A DNA stretch of 64,000 nucleotides from Nostoc linckia NIES-25 (GTDB lineage Bacteria; Cyanobacteriota; Cyanobacteriia; Cyanobacteriales; Nostocaceae). The stretch covers positions 5,369,171 to 5,433,170 of the forward strand of contig NZ_AP018222.1 in the NCBI RefSeq assembly GCF_002368035.1. The letters are read 5' to 3'. Shown here piece by piece: positions 24,976-33,110 of this stretch. Below the pieces are notes generated by a model that was not told the origin of the DNA, did no database searches, and was given only the letters and a program-made list of their open reading frames with translations. Each line of letters begins with the position of its first letter. Position 1 is the first letter of the stretch. The translations under genes and the position numbers were made by a program.

Positions 24976-25657
24976 ATTTTTCCTTCTGCGTTTGATGAAT
25001 GTTATCTATGTGAATCGAAGTCATTCGTTCATCTGCACTGGGTAGTATTAAAAGGAACTCCAATAAATCATCCAATCATGTGGGGTGGGTCACAAAGCTC
25101 GCCCTATGGACTCAGGCGACGAGACGCCCACCCTATATGGGTTTAATTGGATATTTTTTTGATTTAGAAGTTCCTAACCAACCAAAATTTGTTGGGTAAG
25201 GCAACCTAAAGAATTTGGAAGCACAGCAGAAGTTGGAGAGTAAAGAATTACTGAAGAATAATTCTTTTTCTTCCCCTGTTTCTGCCACCCATTAATATCT
25301 GCATGGCAAACCACTAATTTAGTTAGTAGAAAAACCGGAGCGTCAGTAATCAAAGGACGCAAAAATTTTTACGACAAACTTCAACAACTGTCCTAAACTC
25401 AGATTTTTTCTAAATCCTCAATTTTGGTCAGTCTACGGGATCGGAACACAAAACCTAATGTCATTCATCAGGATGATGCCAAGAGGAATGTAAAAGTTAT
25501 TTACACTCTTTTTATTTCCTTAACTTCCGTATATACAACACAATAACTCTTTATCTTTCTGAAAGCAAGCACTATTCCTCGGAAAAACTTTCCGAAAGAC
25601 TCCGAAAAGCTGTAAACCTACCAGTACACTAGAGTATGAACAGCAAATTTTTTTTGA
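24976..25657. other. Intergenic region with a palindromic repeat
   Basis: About 680 bases between divergent genes. Positions about 25080-25140 hold a G/C-rich dispersed repeat (GGGGTGGGTCACAAAGCTCG then GCCCACCCTATATGGG). The rest is AT-rich; 25590-25625 contains two copies of TCCGAAA-like sequence (TTTCCGAAAGACTCCGAAAA). A 62-codon minus-strand frame at 25174-25362 is not supported. Confidence 0.5.
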
Positions 25658-25660
25658 GTG

Positions 25661-27979
25661 ATGTTCCCACATAATTTTTTAAGCCAGATGGCTCACGAGC
25701 GCGAACTGTCTCCAGAGCAAGAGCAAGTTTTTTTAATGCGAATGGGAGACAATGAGAAATATGAACGTATAGCTGAGCATCTGCTTACATCTCCAGATGC
25801 GTGTTTGAAGCGGATGGGTCAGATTTATAAAAAGTTTAATATTGTTGGTAATAGCCGAGGTAAGGAAAATCGGCTGAGAATTTTTCTTATTAAAGAGTTA
25901 GAAAAATGGCAGCAATTAGAAGAACAGACAGAGCAATTTTCAGTAAATACTCAGCCAGCTAATATTCCCCATCCGGAAGCTGAGCATAATGTTACGCCAG
26001 CTAAGCACAAACCCTCAGTTTTGCAAAACTTACCCGCACGAGAATGTAGGGCTTTCGTTGGTCGCAGCCAAGAAATTGCCCGACTCATGGAACTTCTAGA
26101 TTCTCAGCATTCTGCTCATTTAATTAGTGTGGATGGCATTGGTGGCGTAGGTAAAACAACTTTAGTAGTTGAGGTAGCTTATCGTTGTTTAGAAGCAAGC
26201 CAGCATAGCAATCTTCAGATTGTGAGTACTCCCACTTTTGAAGCGATTATTTTTACTTCTGCTAAACAGAATTATCTCACCGCAAATGGTTTGCTACCAC
26301 GATTGACTTTTCAGCGCACTTTGCGGGATATCTGTCGGGAAATCGCTTACACTCTAGATTTTTTGCAAATTACCAATCTACCTTATCAAGAGCAAATCGA
26401 GCTAATTCGGCAGAAACTATCTCAAATCAAAACCTTACTAATTGTCGATAATCTAGAAACTATTGAGAATAAACAGGAAGTTCTTTCTTTCCTGTACGAT
26501 CTACCACCTACTGTCAAAGTTATTGTGACTACTCGCGAACAAGCTCTGTTTGTACCCATTCGTTTGGATTGTCTTCCTAAAGAACATGGTTTGCGCCTAA
26601 TTCAACATGAAGCCAAAGAGAAAAATTTAAACTTAAGTGCTGAACAATCTCAGCTACTTTTTGAAGGAGTGAGCGGAGTCCCTGCTGCCATTATTTACGC
26701 TATTGGTCAGATGGCAGCAGGTTACTTACTCCAAGATGTGCTGTTACAAATTAAGCAACCCGATGGGGATGTTGCTGGTTTTTGTTTTGCAGGCAGTGTC
26801 ACTCCGTTGAGAGGTACACCTACCCACTATTTGCTGATGACGCTGGCTTTGTTTGTGCAGCCCGTCACCAGAGATACTGTTGCTCAAGTAGCTTTTGACC
26901 GAGTGAACCCGATCGCAATATCTCAGGGATTGGCTAAATTGCAGCAACTTTCTCTGGTCTATCAGCAACAAGAACGCTACGGTTTACTTGAGCTAACCCG
27001 CGAATATGTCTTAGCAGAGTTAGCCGTTCATAATGAGTTTGCCCAAAAGTTAAGGGAACGATGGGTGAATTGGTATCTGCGATTTTCGGAGGCATACGGA
27101 GGCACTAATTGGAAGGAATGGCATCTTGGTCATGGATATTTGGAGGTAGAGTGGGAAAATCTGAGGACTGTTCTGGAATGGTGTATTAGTCGAGCTATGT
27201 ACTCTGATGTGCGAGCAATGTGGCGACACATCAAAGGCTATATTCATATCCGAGGGTACTGGGATGAGCGTTTAGATTGGACAGCTTGGTTAATTGAAAC
27301 TGCCAAACAAGTTGGTGATTGGTCGTTTGCAGTAGAGGTGATGAGCGATCGCGCTATTACATTGCTGAATATGCGTCAGGCGAGGGAACTACAACAAGCA
27401 GAAGCACTTTTAAAAGAAGCTTGGAATTTACGCCACCATCAAACCATAACATTTCAGTTAGAGCTAGCAAGAAATATGGTTATCCTGCATATTCATCAGC
27501 AACAATTAGCGATCGCTCAAGAGTGGCTCACCAAAGAACAAAAACTTTTAGAGCAAGCTTCCTTGTCAGATTTAGAATGCCGAGAACAACAAGTTCATAT
27601 TCTTTATTATCAAGGACAAATATATTTCAAAAATAACAACTATCAACAGGCTCAGGCCATTTTCCAGAAAGCATTAGAACAAGCTCAAGCCTTAGGATGG
27701 CAAAGAGCTACCGCAGCTATCCAAAACTGGTTGGCAGACATTTCCCTCAAACTAGGGAATATAGACCAAGCAAGAGAAATCTTGACCTTGAGCTTTCCGA
27801 TGGCAGAAAGACATAAAGATCGGCGTTCTATTGCTTTTCATAAAGCTACATTTGCCAGACTAGAAAAATTATCAGGGAATTTGGCTCAAGCTCAACGGTG
27901 GGCAAAAGAAGCAGCAGAGGTTTTTGATAGTTTAATGATGGTACCGGAAGCTCAAGAAATGCGCTCTTTTGCTAGCTGA
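25661..27979 (+). CDS. STAND NTPase (NB-ARC-type) with vWA-MoxR-associated N-terminal HTH and TPR-like C-terminus
   Basis: About 772 residues. The N-terminus (ELSPEQEQVFLMRMGDNEKY and the LKRMGQIYKKF helix) matches the small HTH domain found on vWA-MoxR-associated (VMAP) conflict-type proteins. The NTPase begins with GREQEI-like FVGRSQEIARLMELL, Walker A GIGGVGKTT (about residue 160), Walker B TLLIVDNLE and a sensor VIVTTRE. The C-terminal ~350 residues are helical repeats of TPR type (KNNNYQQAQAIFQKALEQAQ). STAND proteins act as signal-triggered oligomeric switches in regulation or antiphage defence. No effector domain is fused and no nuclease or protease gene is adjacent, so the output is unknown. 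Start: ATG 25661, or a GTG just before. Confidence 0.87.
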   Translation: MFPHNFLSQMAHERELSPEQEQVFLMRMGDNEKYERIAEHLLTSPDACLKRMGQIYKKFNIVGNSRGKENRLRIFLIKELEKWQQLEEQTEQFSVNTQPANIPHPEAEHNVTPAKHKPSVLQNLPARECRAFVGRSQEIARLMELLDSQHSAHLISVDGIGGVGKTTLVVEVAYRCLEASQHSNLQIVSTPTFEAIIFTSAKQNYLTANGLLPRLTFQRTLRDICREIAYTLDFLQITNLPYQEQIELIRQKLSQIKTLLIVDNLETIENKQEVLSFLYDLPPTVKVIVTTREQALFVPIRLDCLPKEHGLRLIQHEAKEKNLNLSAEQSQLLFEGVSGVPAAIIYAIGQMAAGYLLQDVLLQIKQPDGDVAGFCFAGSVTPLRGTPTHYLLMTLALFVQPVTRDTVAQVAFDRVNPIAISQGLAKLQQLSLVYQQQERYGLLELTREYVLAELAVHNEFAQKLRERWVNWYLRFSEAYGGTNWKEWHLGHGYLEVEWENLRTVLEWCISRAMYSDVRAMWRHIKGYIHIRGYWDERLDWTAWLIETAKQVGDWSFAVEVMSDRAITLLNMRQARELQQAEALLKEAWNLRHHQTITFQLELARNMVILHIHQQQLAIAQEWLTKEQKLLEQASLSDLECREQQVHILYYQGQIYFKNNNYQQAQAIFQKALEQAQALGWQRATAAIQNWLADISLKLGNIDQAREILTLSFPMAERHKDRRSIAFHKATFARLEKLSGNLAQAQRWAKEAAEVFDSLMMVPEAQEMRSFAS

Positions 27980-28072
27980 CTTTTCACAGGATAATCTAGC
28001 TGACTTTTCACAGGATAATATTGTTTGCAAACCATCTCTGTTCCTTACCTCCTGTGAAAAGTCTGTTTTTTT
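27972..28072 (+). terminator. Rho-independent terminator with a duplicated left arm
   Basis: GACTTTTCACAGG (28002-28014) pairs perfectly over 13 bp with CCTGTGAAAAGTC (28051-28063), followed by TGTTTTTTT. The left arm lies in a 24-bp unit that occurs twice in tandem (27972-27995 and 27996-28019), and the first copy contains the stop codon of the STAND gene. Confidence 0.8.
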
Positions 28073-28568
28073 AATTAATAGTCAATAGTTGGTTTTTTGG
28101 TAAGGTAAGACAGGCACTGCTTTGTCTTGAAAGGCTGGAGCACATGGGCAAAGTCTCATAAGATGTAGTCTGATTTATATTTTTACAAATACCTAATTGA
28201 ATAACTTTATTAAACAAAGCTTGAGTTAGAACAAAACCTATGTCTTGATTTTGGCGCTTAGAGTCGTTATTACTACCTATAGGAGAACGATGATGTAAAA
28301 TATAGCCATATAAATTATGGCAATCCTGAATGTATTGATAGGTGTCTAGTAAAATATGCGTGTGCCAAACTCCATCAACTTCTTTAGTGGGAATCAGTTC
28401 CATATTGGGAAAAAGGAAGTGAAGGCACAAGAACATTTTGTAATCTGCGATCGCCACTTCTGTTTGTTGGGCTGTCCAGGCATACCCATTTTCTGATGAC
28501 ATCAGTTGGTCTGCGATCGGTTTCCAGTCAAGTTTATTCACTTTATTTAAAAAAGTGACAATCTTCAT
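28071..28568 (-). CDS. GRDP-like (glycine-rich domain-containing protein-like) family protein
   Basis: A 165-residue protein. The key signature is EVDGVWHTHILLDTYQYIQD followed by CHNLYGYILHHR, as in the family PF07173 named after plant glycine-rich-domain proteins, where it reads WHTHxLDTxxYxxDCxxLFG. The first ~60 residues are a helical scaffold. No enzymatic function is established. The C-terminal ~50 residues are Ser/Thr-rich and weakly conserved-looking. It converges on the STAND gene, ending in the terminator T-run. Confidence 0.72.
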   Translation of the reverse strand: MKIVTFLNKVNKLDWKPIADQLMSSENGYAWTAQQTEVAIADYKMFLCLHFLFPNMELIPTKEVDGVWHTHILLDTYQYIQDCHNLYGYILHHRSPIGSNNDSKRQNQDIGFVLTQALFNKVIQLGICKNINQTTSYETLPMCSSLSRQSSACLTLPKNQLLTIN

Positions 28569-29012
28569 AGTTTTTGTGCCTCTAACGGAATTAATAAATT
28601 TGCAAGAAATCTTGATTGTTCAACTTCAACAATCAAACCTCTATTTATTTATCAATCTCTCATGAGATTATTATGTAAATAAGAAGGCAGTTCTTAGTGG
28701 AGGAAAACTGCCCATACTCTAGAACTGCCGCGATCGCTAGCTTTTCTTGCGGTTTAAGACAAGAACACCAAATTAAAAATTTGGTGGCTCTTCCGATTGA
28801 GGGGTCACCAATCCCCAATTGAGGTAAAATCCCCTGCCTCCTTCAATTTTTGGAAGTCCCAAAAACAATGACTTAGTGACGCTGTTTCCACCAGATGGCC
28901 ACAGCGCTTTATTACCTAGACAGTTGGTATTGGTGAATGCGATGGAATTTGCAACGCTAAGGGTGAACAGAAATTCTTTCAAGAAACATCGGGAAAGGGC
29001 TTGAATATAGGT
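28569..29012. repeat. Intergenic region with dispersed repeat
   Basis: Contains CCAAATTAAAAATTTGGTGG (a palindrome) followed by GGGGTCACCAATCCCCAATT. A near copy lies at 32859-32935 and a partial one at 52086-52105. The minus-strand reading frame over 28773-28982 is part of this repeat and not a gene. Confidence 0.6.
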
Positions 29013-29132
29013 TAGGACTTACGCAATATGTGATTGAAAACCTTATTCTTGCGTAGCGGTAATTCATGTAGACGCGGAGCGGCTTCCCGCAGGGTATTAC
29101 CGCTACTTTCGTTATCTTTTGCGTAAGTCCTG
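29013..29132. mobile_element. Miniature inverted-repeat element (CAGGACTTACGCAA family), copy with internal insertion
   Basis: The ends are TAGGACTTACGCAA and TTGCGTAAGTCCTG. It is flanked by a perfect 5-bp duplication TAGGT (29008-29012 and 29133-29137). It is 120 bp and not 94 because a G/C-rich fragment (GTAGACGCGGAGCGGCTTCC and a few bases more) has entered the central GGTAATTCATGAATTACC palindrome. Confidence 0.9.
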
Positions 29133-29189
29133 TAGGTGTTTATAGCATTTCTCATTCTGGAGAGGTACAAGGTAGGGGCACATAGCTAT

Positions 29190-29383
29190 CATTGGTGTCA
29201 ACTTAAGCTCAAACTCATGCCCCACAATCGTTTTACCCCACCCCCCAACCGCTCCCCTTAGTAAGGGGAGGGGCGGTTTTGTCTAAAGCCAAAACCGGGG
29301 TGGGGTAACGCGGATCTTAATGGTAAGTGAGAGAACTGAATATCACATATTTATAAGGGTTTGACGCTAAGTTGACATTAATG
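29190..29383. mobile_element. Miniature element, CATTGGTGTCAACTTAA ends, copy A
   Basis: 194 bp. The left end is CATTGGTGTCAACTTAAG; the right end, reverse complemented, is CATTAATGTCAACTTAG. The flanks are CATAGCTAT and CATAGTTAT (8 of 9 identical), and outside these the halves of a GTAGGGG...CCCTAC hairpin repeat. The core is a hairpin of C-rich and G-rich tracts. No coding capacity. Confidence 0.85.
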
Positions 29384-29568
29384 CATAGTTATGCTACCCT
29401 ACGAATTTCTGTATGTCATGTGATTGGGAACCGCTATATTTTATTCGTAGGGGGTGGTGTACCGCCAGTGCAATGGCTCCTAAGGGAGACGTTGGAGCTT
29501 GCTTTCCCATAGGGCTACAGTAAGAATAAGAGTTTTAGAGAGTTTTTGCGTAAGTCCTACAATTTAAA
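29384..29568. repeat. Intergenic repeat remnants
   Basis: Right half of the interrupted hairpin repeat, then a G/C-rich segment and a solo right end of the CAGGACTTACGCAA family (TTTTTGCGTAAGTCCTA at about 29543-29559). No gene. Confidence 0.5.
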
Positions 29569-29877
29569 CTAACTATCTTCTTGCCTAAATAATTCCACTA
29601 AGCCAACAGTACCTACAAAAAAAGTATAAATACCATATTGAAATGGCAGTTTACTTTTTGAGCCGGAATAAATAGCTGCTATTATTCCTTCAAATAGATG
29701 AACTATTAGCGCAAACCTGGCTATGCCAAAAATAGGAGTGAGATTATTAGGAATTTCATTAATATCTAATACCCCCAAAATTTTGCCTAATTCTAATCCT
29801 AATGCGCTAGCGATCAAAACGATAGATACAATTTTTATAAACCCAGCTATCTTTTGTCCGATCTCACTTAGACTCAT
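29569..29877 (-). CDS. Small hypothetical membrane protein
   Basis: About 102 residues from ATG 29877 (an in-frame TTG lies at 29883). It has three or four hydrophobic segments: FIKIVSIVLIASALGLELG, IFGIARFALIVHLFEGIIAA and YGIYTFFVGTVGLVELF. It resembles small cyanobacterial inner-membrane proteins of unknown function. No strong RBS and no operon partner. Confidence 0.6.
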   Translation of the reverse strand: MSLSEIGQKIAGFIKIVSIVLIASALGLELGKILGVLDINEIPNNLTPIFGIARFALIVHLFEGIIAAIYSGSKSKLPFQYGIYTFFVGTVGLVELFRQEDS

Positions 29878-29883
29878 GCTCAA

Positions 29884-30357
29884 ATTCAGATAATTTTTGG
29901 TTGACTCGACTTTGATTGTAACTGAAGATTATCCATCACTGAAGACGAGAGGAAGACCAGACTAAGTAAAGAGCAATAGTAAGTAGTTCTGAGGTGGATG
30001 CAACACACGATCGGTAGTAAAGCTAGCTGTGCTACCCTACTTAACGCAATCAAAAATTCAAAAAACAAAAATGTGTAGTATTATACAATAAACTAGAAAA
30101 AAGTGTTATAGGCTTGTAAAGCCCTTTACTTTTTTACTTTTGGCGAAACTTCACCGCCAAAAAAGCACCAGAGCGATAGGGAATTATCTGCGATCGAGGG
30201 CGATTGATACCCATCAAACGTAAACCTTGTCAAGTTGAACAAATTCCTGTCAGCAGCATAGGTGGTTTCCTACGCCCTGGTTATTTACTAATTTTTATTA
30301 ATTTTTTAGTGTAATTATAGAAGTCCGATTTGATTTGGTGAAAAAATCTCAGTATCT
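29884..30357. other. Intergenic region without recognised features
   Basis: AT-rich. I see no gene, terminator or convincing promoter. A 60-codon minus-strand frame (29886-30068) looks random. Confidence 0.5.
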
Positions 30358-30600
30358 GTAGTGGCGTGACAAGACTAAATTGTTGCAATAGATTTTATTG
30401 TGGGATGGGTGTCCTCACCCGTCCGGGCGGGCAGGATGCCCACCCTACAAGAGTTTCCTAATGCACTATTTTAGTCTTGTCACGCTACTACTGGCGTGAC
30501 AAGGCTAAAATAGTGCATTAGGAAATGGGCTTTAAACTTTATAAATTCGATGTTTTTAACGCTAATCTATTGCAACATTTTAGCCTTGTCACGCTACTAC
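30358..30600. repeat. Two inverted-repeat elements in head-to-head (inverted) orientation
   Basis: Termini of type GTAGTGGCGTGACAAGACTA occur three further times: inverted at about 30470-30491, direct at about 30489-30508, inverted at 30578-30600. The inner segments (TTGCAATAGATT and CTAATGCACTATTTTAG) also recur in inverted order, so the second element is an inverted copy of the first. The first also carries an inserted GCCCACCCTACA-type palindrome (about 30401-30454). Confidence 0.75.
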
Positions 30601-30731
30601 GTATATTTCAAAAATCAAATATGAGTCCTATATCAGGTTCCCTGTTCTCTGTTCCATTAAAAGGGCTAATGTTACTTTTTCCATAGAATTGGGATTAATA
30701 GGGTGATAATTTTCTTGTTTTACCCAAAACT

Positions 30732-31316
30732 ATGCAGTATCCTCTGGAACTCACCTTTAAACTCTGGGCATTTGCACCACAAATGTCTGTTGTTGATGGT
30801 CAAGGGACTTTGGCTTTCTATGTCAAACAGAAACTCTTCAAGCTCAAGGAAGCAATTACAATCTTTGCTGATGCTGAGCAAACTCGTCCTAGATATTACA
30901 TCAAAGCAGATCGCATTATTGACTTCTCAGCACGCTATGACTTTACGGATAGCAACGGTACTTACATTGGTTCAGTAAAACGACGCGGATTAAAATCTCT
31001 TTGGCGTGCGCGTTATGACATTTTTGATGGCGACACGAGTACTTTGAACATCCAGGAGAAAAATCCGTGGGTGAAAATTGCTGATGCCCTCTTCGCAGAA
31101 ATCCCAGTTGTGGGCATATTCACTGGTTATGTTTTTAATCCTGTCTACTTAGTCAGCCGAGATGATGGTACGGTTGTGATGCGTTTGGAGAAAATTCCCA
31201 CTTTCCTTTCCAGAAAATTTATCATCAAAGCTGTGGATGAACTGAGCGATCGCCAAGAGCAGCAAATTTTGTTAAGTTTGATGATGATGCTACTGCTAGA
31301 ACGAAATCGTGGCTAA
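30732..31316 (+). CDS. LURP-one-related (tubby C-terminal-like) family protein
   Basis: A 194-residue protein. It starts with LTFKLWAFAPQMSVVDGQGT then LAFYVKQKLFKLKEAITIFA, the typical LURP1/YxjI first strands, and later RYDFTDSNGTYIGSVKRRGL. This is the 12-stranded beta-barrel fold related to the tubby C-terminal domain and phospholipid scramblases. The C-terminus has a helix (QQILLSLMMMLLLERN). Membrane or phosphoinositide association is suggested by the fold, but no function is known in cyanobacteria. Monocistronic. Confidence 0.8.
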   Translation: MQYPLELTFKLWAFAPQMSVVDGQGTLAFYVKQKLFKLKEAITIFADAEQTRPRYYIKADRIIDFSARYDFTDSNGTYIGSVKRRGLKSLWRARYDIFDGDTSTLNIQEKNPWVKIADALFAEIPVVGIFTGYVFNPVYLVSRDDGTVVMRLEKIPTFLSRKFIIKAVDELSDRQEQQILLSLMMMLLLERNRG

Positions 31317-31452
31317 TCCGACTAAAGGCTGAAGCATGAAGTATGAAGTATGAACTACAAAACATCAAGTCTTATTTGTGTTTCATTTATTATTGATAGC
31401 CTTGTGTCTGCTGTCTTCATTCTTCATACTTTAAACTTCAAACAGCTTTAGT

Positions 31453-32394
31453 CTAACCAATCAATTTCTGCCAACTAGCAGGCCCAACAATGCCATCGGC
31501 ATCCAAACCATTTTGCTTTTGAAAGTTCTTGATTGCAGCCTCAGTTTGCGGCCCGTAAACGCCATCAATTTCAACACCTATACGGTATTGCAAGTATCTG
31601 ATAACTTCACCTCCAGCATGGTTTAGTCGGATGATTCGTTTTGCCAAAATTACATTTATGGCATTCCATGTTCTTGCATCAGCAGTTCCAGTCGGCTGCA
31701 ACCCGACAATAGTTTGAAATTTTTCTGTGGCAGATTTTGTATTCGAGCCGTTTATGCCATCTTCCACTAAAGCGTTACCATTTTTATCGGTTATTTTGAA
31801 CCGATTTAAGGTTTGTTGCAGTCTCTTAATAGTGGTATCTATATTGTCTTCTTCGTCTGGTACTGGGGGAACTGGGTTAGTTGGCACTTTACCAGTTAAA
31901 CCTTTGACGATCGCATTTGCCATTGCTTCTGGATTATAAAGATTCATATCTTTTGCCGAATCAATAAAGCAACCTTCTACCAGAATCGCCGGCATATCCG
32001 TATTCTTGAGGACAAACAAGTGGGAACCACTCTTAACACCACGATTAAAAAATCCCAATTTCACAATTTCATCTAATACAGGTTTGGCGATTTTTCTACC
32101 TGCATCGCTAGTAGCAAATACTTCTGTGCCATTAGCTTGTCCGTTGAAAGAATTAAAATGAATTGAGACATAAACATCTACTCTACTGCCATTCGCTGTA
32201 GCACATCTTTTGGATAGAGATTCTCTTACTGTACTTGCACTACTTGGCTTACATACTACAACTTCATGCCCTAAAGCTCTTAACTTGGTTATAACTCTAT
32301 TACCAACATCCAGAGTTAAATTATCCTCAATTTTGATTCCTCTAGCTCCCGTATCTGGTGGACAATTGTGCCCGCTATCAATTCCAAATTTCAT
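31453..32394 (-). CDS. N-acetylmuramoyl-L-alanine amidase with two peptidoglycan-binding domains
   Basis: A 313-residue protein. The N-terminal Amidase_3 domain (1-~170) shows FGIDSGHNC (zinc His), later VYVSIHFNSFNG (second His) and ILVEGCFIDS (catalytic Glu). Two PG_binding_1 repeats follow: the first around DGINGSNTKSATEKFQTIVG, and a clearer one DGVYGPQTEAAIKNFQKQNG at the C-terminus. It cleaves the amide bond between muramic acid and L-alanine. No signal peptide is visible; as in some cyanobacterial and phage-type amidases, export may use another route. GAGGA seven bases upstream supports the ATG at 32394. Confidence 0.9.
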   Translation of the reverse strand: MKFGIDSGHNCPPDTGARGIKIEDNLTLDVGNRVITKLRALGHEVVVCKPSSASTVRESLSKRCATANGSRVDVYVSIHFNSFNGQANGTEVFATSDAGRKIAKPVLDEIVKLGFFNRGVKSGSHLFVLKNTDMPAILVEGCFIDSAKDMNLYNPEAMANAIVKGLTGKVPTNPVPPVPDEEDNIDTTIKRLQQTLNRFKITDKNGNALVEDGINGSNTKSATEKFQTIVGLQPTGTADARTWNAINVILAKRIIRLNHAGGEVIRYLQYRIGVEIDGVYGPQTEAAIKNFQKQNGLDADGIVGPASWQKLIG

Positions 32395-33110
32395 GATTCC
32401 ATCCTCAAGTGACTTCTTCTTACACTAGTCCAAAACTCTTAAAATTATAAAGAAAAAAATTTATTTATACTTATTTGTAAAGTATTTTTTGACAACGATC
32501 GCATTATTTTAAGCATTAGTACGCTAGCAAAAAAATTTATTTTTATGCCAAGTAGAATCAGAAATTTTTTGGGGGTAAAATTTAGCGGTCGCACAAAGAA
32601 AAATTGCTACAAAAAACACAACCCTCATAATTTATCAAAATCGAGAATAACCGAGTAATTCTTGCAATAAAATTAAATGCAGCAATTACCCCCATTATTC
32701 AGATAATAACGCTTGGTAAAAGTAGAAAGCCATGTTGAAGGAGGCAGGGGGCAGGGGGTAGGAGGCAGGAGGCAGGAGGTAGGAGGTAGGAGGTAGGAGG
32801 AAAACTGCCCTGTGCTTCCTGCCGCGACCATAGGGGGCAAGGGTTAAAGACCCCTACCAAATTTTCAATTTGGTGGCTGCCCGTTCAGGGGGGGTCACCA
32901 ATCCCCAATCGAGGTAAAACCTCCTGCCTCCTGCCTTCTATGATAAATTTTATACTTTTGTAATAGTTATAGACTCAAGACTTACGCACAAAGGTTATGT
33001 GTTGAGGCTTGCCAGAATTCTACTAATCCGAACCTGTCGGTAGATATTTAACAATCAGCTTGAAAGCACGTTTAAAATTTAAGTAAAGAAATATTTCGTA
33101 ACTTACGGGC
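32395..33110. other. Intergenic region with minisatellite and dispersed repeat
   Basis: AT-rich first half. Then a heptamer tract (32739-32801), a copy of the CCAAATTTTCAATTTGG / GGGGTCACCAATCCCCAA repeat (about 32859-32935), and AT-rich sequence before the ChlH gene. No cobalamin-riboswitch-like core was noticed. Confidence 0.5.
32739..32801. repeat. Heptamer minisatellite (GGAGGCA/GGAGGTA)
   Basis: About nine 7-bp units of GGAGGCA, GGGGGCA or GGAGGTA. The same family as 55538-55640. Confidence 0.85.

Noticed and set aside
28773..28982. A 69-codon minus-strand frame
   Set aside because: It lies in a dispersed repeat whose near copy at 32859-32935 has no such frame conserved.
30703..30978. 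An alternative plus-strand frame overlapping the LURP-one gene
   Set aside because: Out of frame with clear LURP-one homology starting at 30732.
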